From Tubulanus polymorphus (taxonomy: Eukaryota > Nemertea > Palaeonemertea > Tubulaniformes > Tubulanidae), in contig NC_134026.1 in assembly GCF_964204645.1 (NCBI RefSeq), forward strand, positions 2,666,001 through 2,730,000: a stretch of DNA of 64,000 bases, in the 5' to 3' direction. The first letter of the stretch is position 1, and each line of letters opens with the position of its first letter. Under the pieces are notes generated by a model. It was not told where the DNA came from and did no database searches. It worked only from the letters and a program-made list of their open reading frames with translations. This document shows positions 12,842 to 26,037 of the stretch, in pieces. The position numbers were made by a program, and so were the translations under genes.

Positions 12842-14875
12842 AAAATATAAAATAAATAAATTGCAGCTATAAAAGGAACATAGAACAATAAACAGTACGA
12901 GACAAGACAGTTCTTACCAGCAACTGCAGCTGGTACTGTTCTTTGTAAAGCTTGTACGGTAGCCATAGCGTTCTGAACGTGCGAGAATTTCTTCGGACAG
13001 CCGTGTCCGGCGGTGACCATGTTCGGCTTGAGTAGAGTACCTTCTAAGAATACGTTGTGTTCATTCAATGCTCGATACTGGTAGCTCAAAACCTGCCGAC
13101 AAATACAACATCGATATCAAAACATCGAATCATCTCAAATTTAGTTTATGCTGTTCAGATGTACAAATAATTTTCTGAGAATTTCAGATACATATTTTCA
13201 CGCGTAAATACTCAACATCAGATATCACGATTAGGAAAGATATTCAGTCTTATTTCAATAACTTTATATACTATACAATGGCAAGTGAATAGGCATACTA
13301 ACCTCTTCAGTAACATTCTGTGCCATGTCCAAGTCGTGATCACCATCTGGTAAAACTTCAGGTTCTACGATCGGAACGAGTCCGTTTTGCTGACAGATAC
13401 TCGCGTACCGCGCCAAAACATTCGCGTTCTCAATCATAGCCTGATGAGATGGAGTGTGAGGTCCGATCTTCAATACGCATCTCCACTTGGCGAAATCGGC
13501 GCCGTGCTTTTTGTACTCGGCGCAACGTTCGGACAAACCGTCGAGACCCTGGGTTGTACTTTCCCCATGAGTGCCGGCCAAAGGTACTACACCCTTATCT
13601 ACTTTGATACCTGTTCAATTAAATCAATATTAGAATCATTTACAACACTGAATTAAGTAAAAGCTACTGAAATTCAGAGCATTTTTTAACTCGTTTTAAG
13701 AAACTAACAATTTTAGAATTCATCACTTCAGTTTTATTCTCATAGAAACCTATTTAACTTGTATAGTTTCATATCAATCACATTATTCCAGTTAATGAAA
13801 AATCCGAAATAAACATAGTATCAATGTACTCTAGGATAATACAGATATATCTGGATTAGGTTAAAATCCAAATTGGAATTTAGGTGAGTGACCGTGGTAC
13901 GAGGGTATGATCGACGTGATCAAAATCTGGGCTCGATTGCCGACTCGAGAAATGGTCGACAATCAGGTTTCTGGCGGCAATTTGAAACCGAACCACTCCC
14001 CTCATTTAAGAAAACCCTGCACGATGGAACTATTCTGGAGTTGAACCAAAATCTGCATGAAGTTGAATTTGACCGTTTTAATCACCTGTGATGATGCCCT
14101 TGTCCTTCAACATTTTCGGGAATGGAACGCCGCCGTCGGATTTCTGGTAGAATGTTTCGTGGAACATGATGACACCGCTGATATTCTCAGCAATCACATC
14201 ATCAGCGGAGAAGAGAAGTTGACGATAGTGTCGTCGGTTATCCTCTGTATTCTCGACGTTGATCTGCGCGAATCTTTTGCCCATCGTTCCTGTGAAACAA
14301 AAATTCATCAGTTGTAGTATGAATATCACAACAGACTAGCCACTTCTATTTGATTTGCTTTTCCCCAACTTATCTATAAATGTTTATTTCCCAGGCTTGA
14401 TTTGATTCCCATCAATAAACACAGCCAAATAGGTAAAACATACAAGGAAATTGTTTGGTTGTTCCGAAAATCAGAAATCTAACTAAATCTCAACAAATAC
14501 CCATGACTTTTCATTTGATTTTCAGCTTTTCACGAAATTCCTCGACTTTTTGAAAATTAAACAAAATTCCCCAACTTCTGTCTGATTTCCTCAGGCAGAA
14601 CCTAGAATACTTTCTATAAAAAGATCCTGTTTGGAGTCTTATAACGAAAAAAATGTTGTTCTTCCTATTATAGTGCATCTTACTATCTATCAGCTTCAGA
14701 TCGCTATCACTTTATTTAACTTAATAAGATCTATAGTTTTTACCAAAAAAAACATACCAGTACTCTCGTCGGCAGCCAAAATTCCTTTGCCAGGAGCTAC
14801 AATCCTGTTGGCGATGTCAGCCAATTCTTTCTTCTGTTCTTGAGAAAGCGCGCAAACATATCGGTTGGTGGCCAT
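12339..14875 (-). CDS. Class I fructose-bisphosphate aldolase
   Basis: Six coding exons on the minus strand, 14875-14758, 14289-14086, 13610-13303, 13092-12918, 12714-12515 and 12431-12339, join in phase to 365 residues, close to the usual 363-364. The enzyme reversibly splits fructose-1,6-bisphosphate into glyceraldehyde-3-phosphate and dihydroxyacetone phosphate in the cytosol. Diagnostic blocks are [17 protein letters not shown] near the N terminus, [24 protein letters not shown], the Schiff-base lysine block [26 protein letters not shown], and the catalytic C-terminal tyrosine in FIADHKY. Start ATG is at 14875-14873. A noncoding first exon is likely upstream: a 3' splice site adjoins 14888 and a 5' exon ends at about 15454. 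Vertebrates have A, B and C paralogues; this invertebrate copy should not be given one of those letters. Confidence 0.97.
12779..12839. repeat. (TA)n microsatellite in an aldolase intron
   Basis: About 30 uninterrupted TA dinucleotides lie in the intron between the fourth and fifth coding exons. The isoleucine/tyrosine-rich ORF read through it on the minus strand is an artefact. Confidence 0.97.
14475..14600. repeat. Degenerate TTCC/TTTTC-rich repeat, possible relic of the hAT-like MITE
   Basis: This aldolase intron stretch has runs such as CACGAAATTCC and AAATTCCCC that resemble the interior of the elements at 27921-28190 and 48947-49086. Terminal repeats are not visible, so it is at most an eroded copy. 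Confidence 0.3.
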
Positions 14876-14888
14876 TTTGATGACAGGT

Positions 14889-15540
14889 CTACAAACAAGA
14901 TTTACAAATTTAATTCTTTACCAAGTCCATAGATTCTATTGGCTAATCCAGATCAGGTGGTAGGCACACAGAAGAAAACGAAAGTAATGTCTATAGGTTA
15001 AACTCGACTACATATTTATAGCCTAATTGGAATTTTTATTTATCAATCAGCCTATGCATGGAGTTGGACACACCTCCACGTCATCCAATCAGAAACCTGT
15101 AATCAATCAATACGGCTAACTGCTGTTGACATGAACATGTTCAATGTGTCAAATTCAATTCATGCAATCAAACTAATTACTGGTACAGATTAAAGCACAT
15201 TCTGAGAAAATTCGCTCCAAAATCTAATCTTCGGCAAGAAATCTGGGTGACCAAAAAAGGAGGTCGACCTCTCCGGTTTTTTCCTGACTGCTGGGAGGGA
15301 GGTCATATCTATCTTAAATTATGATCCTTTTTCTCACTGAATCAGTCATGACTAACAACACTAAAATACCACATTTTGCTGCACTTTAACGTTCATTACT
15401 CTGTGAACTAATCTGGAATAAAATCAAATCTCAAATTTCATTCGAATACTCACTTTTTCCAGTGGAGAAATGAAGTGCAGTCCGGGAGCTCAGCTCGACT
15501 CTTTAGAAGTAACCTTCACTCGTGACCTCATACGCCGCAC
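14889..15540 (-). promoter_or_regulatory. Aldolase 5' region: first intron, noncoding exon and promoter
   Basis: On the minus strand a GTGAGT donor at 15453-15448 follows a GC-richer noncoding exon (about 15530-15454), and an acceptor TTTGTAG lies just before base 14888. This suggests a 5' UTR intron of about 565 bases, with the promoter near or above 15500. No TATA box is obvious. Confidence 0.5.
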
Positions 15541-16952
15541 AGCGCATGCCTGTCAAAATTAGCACCTTGCAAAAGTAGTTCCAATTTATTGATGGTTTTA
15601 TTTGGTAATGATGTGAAACATTTCAGATATGCGATATATTTCCCACCACTGTGAACATTTGTATCTTTTCTAATGATTGTAAATTCACCATTTGGTTATT
15701 TTAAAGGAATAATTTCAATGCGATAGTAGACTGGTTGCCGGTCTCTACCTTTAGTTGACTGCGAATGCAGAATTGAACAGGTAACCAGTCTAAAGTAATA
15801 GAAGTAGCCCTTGCACGCGAGGTCGGTACTCATCGGACTACGGCCCGGACAATAAATACGGCTCATTCATGCATGAAAGACGTCAATACACTTGAAGGTT
15901 TATTCCGTTCGGTAATACCGATAAGGTCTCCGTATTCCATCTAAAAACGCGAAAGCATACGTTTTCACTATGAAAAACATTTTATTGTAAATGTCAACCT
16001 TTTTCCAAATTTACATATAATAAAATGGTACAGATCCGAGATAGAGAACTCAAAGTTACCACAAAATGTGCTAAATTATGTTCAGCGGTGCAGAAATGGT
16101 CAAGTTGGCAATACAACAAGCGTTCAGACAAATACACTGATGACATTTAACAGGTAATATAAATTATAAAACGTTTACAACTTTCTGTATGCATCATTTC
16201 TACAGATTGCGTAATTTAAACAAAAATTTGTTAACTAAAACAGAAATCCCACATTCCTTCAATACGAGTAGTTCTTTACTAGAAGATGGAAGAAGCCCAC
16301 ATCTGTTTGAGGAGTTTGAAAAATGAAGTGCTTAATTTACCCAAGAAAAATAAAACAGTGCAACAAGTCATTGATGGTGTTAGATACAAACATTTAAATA
16401 CTTTATCAAATGCTGTTTCTTGATTAGTATATTTAATGCAATGGAGTTGCATATCATACAAGTACAAATAAGACTGGACTCAAAGCAATATTAGTTCTAA
16501 TTTCTTTATGATCCACGGTTACGATAACCAATACATACTTTAAACTAAAATAAATAGACATACACAATAACATTCTCTACTACAACTGAATTAAAATCAC
16601 AACCAGATCCAGTTCCAAGGTTATGGGTTAAAGTCGACTGAATTATGAATAATCAAATATTTCAATCCAGAACTAGGAAACTGGTTCTTGGATGGCCTGG
16701 CTTTACCAATCAGGGCTGGAGACCTTTGGTTATATTTTCCCCGTTCAAAGAGAGTGAAATCTGAAGGAACTAATTGGAATATCTCCTCAGTGAAGCCCAG
16801 CAGTTTGAAATGAGATGAGAGATGATTGATTGCAGCATCGATGATCAATGAACAAAACATACGTTTACTTACAAAATTAAACACGTTATTCTTTTCTTCA
16901 AATTGTTACAAAAATTACTTTCATTTCTTAATAACGCCACCCTATAATATCA
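15541..16952. other. Region between the aldolase promoter and TMED2 stop, mostly TMED2 3' UTR
   Basis: No coding gene is seen. On the minus strand an AATAAA at 15986-15981 suggests that the TMED2 3' UTR runs from 16952 to about 15960. A hairpin element at 15727-15792 is listed separately. Confidence 0.45.
15727..15792. repeat. Hairpin element, copy 1 of 2
   Basis: TAGACTGGTTGCCGGTC at 15727-15743 faces GGTAACCAGTCTA ending at 15792, forming a 13-bp stem. The 17-base left arm recurs with one change at 60088-60104, where a matching right arm also follows. Two dispersed copies favour a miniature mobile element over a unique RNA gene. Confidence 0.65.
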
Positions 16953-18323
<1,371 letters not shown>

Positions 18324-18869
18324 TTTGACAAGCGACGTCTGAATAACCGGCTACTGAAATTAATCCTAACTATGCCACGTTCGCTTAATGGTGGATCCAC
18401 AGTAAGTTACGGACTCATGGATCGGACTGACCCGCCAGTAACCCGTGATAGCGGCAGTGCGCAGCGCGACGGATAAAACGTCCCTGTGATATTCTCGGAG
18501 CTACCCTGTTTGCTCATCTTTCATACTAAAACAAAACAACATTTTGATAAATTTTCATGTGACATCGAAAATAAACAAATGATATCCTGGTTGTGACGTG
18601 TGTGTGTGACATTTTGACAAAGAATTTATGGTAGGCTAAATATTCATGCTTAAACTGTGTGTGTAAATAAGTTTTTTGACTTGTTTTTTGGGGGAGGGTT
18701 CTCTTCTGGGCAGTGATTAATTACATAATTAATCCAAATTGAAAGTTGGACGTTTTTTAAATGTTGAAGCTCTTTTCTGTTATGTACACTTTGTATTCAA
18801 ATTTTCAGAAGTAAAGGAAGAAGTCGAGTTGAATGTCAATATTCTGATGCGTAGTATTATGTGCACGAA
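18324..18869. promoter_or_regulatory. Shared promoter region between TMED2 and SLC15A4-like genes
   Basis: Only 546 bases separate the two divergent start codons, so both promoters and 5' UTRs must sit here unless a 5' UTR intron is present. Bases about 18390-18520 are CpG-richer than the surroundings, the usual look of a bidirectional housekeeping promoter. No TATA box is evident. Confidence 0.6.
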
Positions 18870-20290
18870 ATGTCCTCAATACGCAATAGAGTATCAACCG
18901 ATGAAAATACCAGTCTTTTATCAAATACGAGCAGTAACGCTGGTGCCCCAGCTACCGGTCAACGCTTGATTCGTAATGGGACCGATTCCAGTCCGAAGCC
19001 CTTCGCGAGAAAATGCGCGTGTGCAGCTATCCTGGCTTCGAACACTTTGGAGCGTCTGGCGTTTTACGGCCTGACGGGAAATTTCATCCTTTTCCTTCAG
19101 CAAAGTCCATACGTATGGATGTCGTACAACGCTACGAATGGACTGTTTATCTTCATGGGTTTGACGTATATGTTATGTCTATTCGGAGGATGGCTCGCCG
19201 ACACGTATCTCGGTCGATGTAAATCGATATGTTTGTTTTTCCTGATTTACATTTGCGGCTACATTTTCATGCCGATTCTCGGGTCGCCGTTGGATTGGGC
19301 GACAGAGAACGAAACGACGAAATTGCCGGCTATTTGTCCGCACGGTACGAACAGCTCTCCCTCGTCGCCTTGGATCCCGCTGTGCGAAGGCGACGATTGT
19401 AATCAAACCGAGATCGTGCAAAAGTACGGTCAAATGAAGCCGGCATATGCGGAGAATTGTTCGTGGGTCGTGTATCTTTCTATAACTCTGATGGCTATTG
19501 GTTGTGGAACGGTGAAAACGAATATTGCTCCGTTTGGAGCGGATCAGGTCAGTGAGGGGTTAACTGACCGGTGATATAGGATTAACTCTAGTTGTCATTC
19601 TCTAACAATATAACGTAGTAGGCCTAGGGGAATTCGTACATTGTCCAGTTTTCAGACTAGAAGAATAAACTGAAGTCCATTATTGTATAAAATTATAACA
19701 AAGTCCATCTTTTTAACGACCAGTTCTCAATACTTACATCAACATCTTTCTGAAAATGAATATGCTGATTTTAACACAAATTCAACTCATCCATTCATTA
19801 TGACACGATTTTTGGTCTCAATGAATCGGTTTTTGACGAAGTTTCAGTAATTGTCATCAAACTAACTGAGTATGGTTCGATTCTATTTCGTAGGTTCGAG
19901 GCGGCGGACCTGAAACAATGCGAGGATTCTTCAACTGGTTTTACTGGTCTGTTAACATCGGCTCGTTGCTCGCGCTCGGACCGATCGCCTTTTTTCAGCA
20001 AGAATTCAGCTTCTTCATCGGTTATATCATACCCTGCGCTTGCCTCGGATGTGCGTTGCTAGTGTTTCTTGCAGGTGAATAAAAATCCCAATAAGAACGG
20101 TAAAGTTGCACAAGTCTGTCTTGATTTGTAATTGTCTTTTTTGCGAATTTGTTCTAGGTTTACCTTGCTATTCGATTAAACCGGCGACTGGTAGCATAAT
20201 CGGTAATTGTTTTCGTGTGTTATTAGAAGCGTGCCGAGTGAATCACAAAAGACTGAAAACCAACAGAACTATGTACAGGTATGTCATCAT

Positions 20291-20324
<34 letters not shown>

Positions 20325-22609
20325 TCCATCATCATCATCAATTGACGGATCCATTTGAGGCTTTACAGCCTATTAATATCCGCTTCGATGACTCGCTTTA
20401 AGTTGCCATACGGCAGTAACCCAGCTTTCGCTTGGAAAAACAGCTTTGATTAATCTTGATTAATTTCGCTTTCAAGACACAATTTACCCTTGTTGTACTA
20501 GGGCAGGCCTAGTAGTAATATACCTGATTACATTCTCAGAAAGTTAAATCATATAAAAACTATTAATTACTCCGATTTTCGAGAATTTCATGATTCATAC
20601 TGTTACTGAAATCATATCTGTTGGAAATAAAGAGAAGTGCGCCCATTACAGTGTGGTACTCCAGAGAAATCCGGCAACCTCCATTATAAATCAATATGAA
20701 GCAATGATCCCGTCCAGTTCTCATTCTGCCAGGGCATTAGGTTGTCTATTCAAAGTAAACCCCCTTGGGGTCCCTTTTTGTCAGTTTCCTTTCTTTACTA
20801 TGTAGAAGTACTTTCTTAATAACATTTTCGTTTTGCGTAATAGTGATGACTGTATTTTGCAGTTTTTTGTAAAGAAATAAAACTTGTAATGATAATAATC
20901 CCGCACTAGCGAGAAAGATGAAGTCCGAAAAGGCTTATGATTTATTCTTTGACGTTTTGACTATAACCTAGTTGGAAACTTATCGGTCCTCATCTTTCGT
21001 TCTATTAGTATGGGATTCTCTATATATCGTCACAACATGGGCTCATAGTGTTTCATCAATCTTTCCTTATAATTCAAATATTGTCGGTAAAAACTGTTTG
21101 AAATCATTGCAGTATCACTGAATCGTCTAGTTTCGATGAAGCGGGATCGTGTATAGATTACGCTAAAGTTCGCTACGGCGGAAGTTTTCAAGATTCGGTT
21201 GTCGACGATTTAAAAGCCTTGTTGAAGATCGTGCTGATTTTTGTGACAATGATACCGTATTGGATAGTTATCTTTCAGGTAGCGTAACTTCTTCTTGTAG
21301 CTGATTCAATTGATGCTAGATTTTTTATGAACTAATCGATTTTGTAAATTTCAGATGGAAACTACATTCCTTATTCAAGGTTTACATATGCGTTTGAGAT
21401 GGGGAAATATTCCAAACGAAACAATAGATCCCTTGTCTAATTCAACGAATCCTTTCCCTCCGAATAACAGTTTTCAGGTTTGATATTTATTCAAAATCCA
21501 TTTCTTATCATTTATTTCTGTAGTTAAATTTGATAACATTGACTACCGATATAATATAGACTTAATATAAACATTAGGACCTTTTTGTGGATTTAGTCTA
21601 AAATCATAGCAATGGTTTTAGCTCTATGTAATATAACTGTCTATTTTTGTATTCAGTTTTCGGCAGCAACTCTCTCTTTATTCGATGTTGTGGTCATCAT
21701 TATTCTCATTCCACTGATGGATAAAGTATTGTATCCATATTTCGACAGAAAGGGTCGTCCGCTGACGTTATTTTCTCGGATCACCGTGGGTATGGTGTTC
21801 GCAGCAGTTTCTATGCTTGTTGCTGGTATCGTTGAGTATTACAGACTCAAGATTTACTGGCGGAACGATCGTCCGAATCCAGTTAATCAGAAAATAGGTA
21901 ATCTACTGCTATCATTGCTGCTTGATACCTTCTCTTAATGAACTTATAAACATGATTCGATTCATTGAATATTTTTTTTAACATGAATGATTTCAGGTAA
22001 TCGCTGGTACTTTGCTGCAGATTTGAACATTATGGTTCAGATTCCTCAATACACTTTGATCGGTATTAGTGAAGTGTTTGCCAGTATAGCAGGTGTGTGA
22101 CGCGAACAACTAAACAAGGTGCATTCGCTTGAAGTAATTATATATCTTATATCGAACATATTTTCTATTTTGTAGGTTTGGAACTGGCATATTCACAAGC
22201 TCCTCGCACAATGCAAGGAGTGATAATGGGATTTTTTTGGTTTTTCTCCGGAGTTGGTAGCTTTTTGGGAACGGCGATTATGCAGTCATTCCAAAACGTT
22301 TGGTTTTTCAGTTGGGATCTTGGCGATATCAATTGTCGAATACCGTGTCCTCATCCACACCAGTCGAAATGGTGTCACGAATGTCATTTAGATAACTACT
22401 TCTTCGTCTTAGCCGGAATTCAAGTGTTTGGAATATTCTTATTCATTATCATCTCGTACAAGTTAAAATTGTTGACAGTCGTTACTAAGATACATGTGCC
22501 AAATTCCCTGATAAATAGAAGGTCTTCGGGTGGAAATGTTTCTGTAAGAAGTAGAAGCATCGGCAATTCCAGTACCATTAGTTACGGGTCGTCAAATTTT
22601 GAAATCTAA
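18870..22609 (+). CDS. SLC15A4: SLC15A4-like proton-coupled peptide/histidine transporter
   Basis: Eight exons, 18870-19547, 19894-20074, 20158-20278, 21113-21278, 21355-21477, 21657-21897, 21997-22092 and 22176-22609, join in phase to 679 residues. It is a POT/PTR2 family transporter with about 12 membrane segments. Family blocks include [80 protein letters not shown] and [11 protein letters not shown]-type sequence. The closest human relatives are SLC15A4 and SLC15A3, which move histidine and di/tripeptides out of endolysosomes using the proton gradient. The N-terminal ENTSLL is an acidic dileucine signal, fitting lysosomal delivery. ATG at 18870 was chosen as the first in-frame methionine before this signal. 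AATAAA at 23123-23128 is a possible polyadenylation signal. Assignment to SLC15A4 rather than SLC15A3 is by resemblance only. Confidence 0.93.
20285..20341. repeat. (ATC)n trinucleotide microsatellite in SLC15A4 intron 3
   Basis: About 18 ATC/TCC-type triplets begin just after the donor of exon 3. Histidine- and isoleucine-rich ORFs read through it are spurious. Confidence 0.95.
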
Positions 22610-25600
22610 CCTATCTAGATCATTGATGCCTTTTGGGTTGCTTTGATTGATTGAGATTTACAATTTGACGTTTATTGTATATACAAATGTATTTTTGTAA
22701 TTACATGTACGGTTTGTATATGTAAAACAGCTGATAGTTGTTCTATTCGCTGGTTTTAACTGGGCTTATTCTTAATAGTTGTGCAGCATCGCTTCATTAA
22801 GGTTCACTATGACTTATCATGTATAGATAGATAGATATTCATGTAATCAATGCAACGACTATCATTAAATATAGTGAACGTATTACGATCATCGTTAATG
22901 CTAAATATCAACTTCGATTACTTTTCATAATGGTGCTGTAAATTCTGTGATATCATACGATGTTTAATTTTTGAAAGATCGAATCTTTCGATTTTAAAGG
23001 TAATAACAAGCTTAAATTAGGTAATTTTGATTTACGAATTATTACGAGCATTTTCTATAATATAATGCGCTTTAATAGCTAACAGTTCTACAGATCATTC
23101 AATAACTGTAGTATATATTATCAATAAAATTGATATATGTTTATGTATTTATATATTTGTTCTTTCTATTTTTGTTTACCATTCTGAATATCTTCTGTTC
23201 GTTAAAACGGATCGATTGTTCCACTATGAAATTATTCTATTTGGAGTGAAATTCTAGGTTCGCGATAACTGAAAAACGGTTATATCCAAGGTTCCGCTGT
23301 ACATCATTTGGAGGTGTATCCTAAAACCTGGAATTCATGCGTCAACAAGACTTGTTCCGGCCAATTCAGCACTTCAGAGAGGAAAACCGGAGGAATAACT
23401 GAGGACATGAACATGTTGAACACAAGTCAAAAACATGTTTGAAATATTTATTGTGAAACAAAGTTTATTGACACCTGTCCACTATGCAAAGTTACACAAT
23501 GTTAATTAATTTATGTATTTAGATATATATATATGTATGTACTACATAGCTGGTTATAGTAGTATGTAAATATATAAACAAAATAAAATAACAAAACTGT
23601 ATATAATTGTGTACAGTACAACACCGCTAACACGTCTCAAGAATTAAAATATCAATAAAAAATGTGCAGTATTTATTTATATCTATTATCGTGCACTAAA
23701 GTCTTATTTGAAGTACAACGAGGGTATTGTTAAGATAATAGGCTGCAGACCGTAGATAAGTAGCAAATCAAAGCCGGAAACATTTAATAACATGACGATT
23801 ATATCAGTAACCTGAATAAGACAACCTTATAATATACTGGTCGTTAACCTATACCAAATTGGTATTGATACAAATTATGAAATACAAATGACGGCGCACG
23901 ATATTCTTAAACGTGTTTGTTTCTAAATACATGTAGTCAAATTTAATAATCTTCGTAAAAAGATGAACAGAAATTTTCTAAAAATTATCAGGTACTTAGG
24001 GAATAAGCTAAAAATGCTTAGGAAAAAACACGGCTAGTGGGGTTTCTAGTTTATCAAATGATTCTCATTCATCAGGGCCGCACCTAGCGGGAGGGCAGTT
24101 GCACCCTCAAGAAATTTTGGAGAAGTTCCTTTTTTGCAAATATTTTTATATGCAATAGAACTGCTCTTCTTCGGGTTTCTCTGCCCCCTAAAATCCAAAT
24201 GCAAGGTAAGGCCCTGAATTCATATCAAAATTTCCAATTCGACGCATCGAAATAAAAACTAGAGTACAAGTAGTACAGCACATTGCTGATAGTTGTCATA
24301 TGAGATTGAGATTAATGAAATTATACATAAAAGCTGTTTACAGGACATGTATATGGTATTCACATATGAATGATTTTTTCACAATGATTTATATTTCTAT
24401 TTTACAACAACAATTGTTAAAATAATAAGCAAATAATCAATCGAATCATTATATGATAACATATAAAAACAAATCTATAAAATCTTTCGTAAAATTTTTG
24501 ATTATTTTCATCAATAATTCATATTTTGACTGGACGCAATCAACTGGTAATTGTTCGACTAGGATTTTGAATCAAGGTCTAAATCTGAACATACGTACTA
24601 CTCGATATTTTAAACATTGTCAAAATCATATTTTTTAAAAACGGCTACTTTTTCATCATTTTACGAATCGTTTAAATAATTTTTGATCACGGTAACTGAA
24701 TAAAAGAATGGTAAATGCAGTGAGGAATGAAATGTCTGAGAACTTAATGACAAAATGAGGTAGTTACTAAAAATAAATATAATCGAGTTTGGTAGCATGG
24801 GTGGATAGAAATTAGAATTCTCGTAATAAAATTATCCTATTTGCGTGCCGCTACGATAATGAAATTTTTAATTGCACTGAAAAAACTGATCACAGAAACT
24901 TTCAAGCCACAATATAAACAATTAAGCATACAGAGAGACAGATGGTTAAAAATGTGTCACAACATGTACTTATTTATTATCTATATCAGTTTAGAAATAC
25001 AGCAATTCATTATTGTTCGAATTCATCAGTGGTTGGTTTTATTAAGACAAATTATTGTTTCATTGTTAAGAAATAATGAAAAACGTTTCAATTTCATAAA
25101 CTGCTGCAATTCGAAGTGACTAGCTTTGTAAAATGGGCCCAGGTTATCATTGGTTTAGAGGAGGAAAAAGGCTTTTCTGGATACATGTAGTGTTAACGAA
25201 GGGCTTGGTGTATTGCGCTTTCGATTTTGCATAAATGAAGATGGCACTATGAACTCATTAAGATTCTAATGTCACTGTTACAATGGTAAAATCTACGTAA
25301 CATGACCTTTAACAGAGGAAATTGAGATCAAATGGTTTTGAAGTTATCAGTCTTTCTTCTAGAACTACTTATACATACATTCGTTTGTCAACTACCCAAG
25401 TTCTTCTACACATTCAAGTAGGGTTTACTGCGTAGTTTTTATTCTAAGAAGAATCATGTTCTACTTATGCAAACATTTAACAGCCAACTATTCAGTACAT
25501 AGCGCTCAAGTTGTTGATAAATGCAGTAAAAATACACAATAATATTAAGGTGTATACATAAGGATTACGTATGTTCTCTATAAACTCATACTTAGGTTAC

Positions 25601-26037
25601 AAGTACAAAAAAAGCCACAGAGTTCAGATATCCTTATCACAAAAACATAGATGTGTTATTCAGAGCGTCTCTGGTAAAATGCAATTATGATGATGCATGT
25701 ATGTCAACTACCGTACTGTTAGAATTTAATGACAAATATTTTCAGCTAGGGTGACACCTGTAATGTCTAAAAGAAAAAGTATGCAAGTATTTGATGAATT
25801 TCAATGAAACAATTTCCTTTTACGCATTTCAAGTTTTTTTTTTACAAGATAATGTTCTCTCTCGCCCCAAACATTTAGCGGTCGTGGGAGTAGTTATTGT
25901 CTGGTTCACAAGGTGACGTATGAATTGCCGACATGCTGCTAATTCTGGCCTTAGTGCTACCATGGAGGTCCACGTTCAATCATCTTAAGATCTCATATAT
26001 TAAACTAATCTCATTGGCGTTAGAGCTGATATTATTC
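22610..26037. other. Convergent 3' region of SLC15A4-like and TMEM132 genes
   Basis: The plus-strand SLC15A4 3' UTR likely ends near AATAAA at 23123-23128. The minus-strand TMEM132 3' UTR may reach AATAAA signals at 23469-23464 or 23452-23447, implying a long 3' UTR of about 2.5 kb. Small AT-rich ORFs at 24453-24638 and 24841-25119 show no family features. Confidence 0.45.

Noticed and set aside
12619-13089. 156-codon minus-strand ORF with Tyr-Ile repeats
   Set aside because: It is an aldolase exon read through its donor into a TA microsatellite.
15727-15792. Possible microRNA precursor
   Set aside because: The stem is only 13 bp, shorter than a usual precursor, and a second copy with a different loop indicates a repeat.
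24453-25119. Small ORFs in the long TMEM132 3' region
   Set aside because: AT-rich, no signal peptide, domain or splice context; expected by chance.
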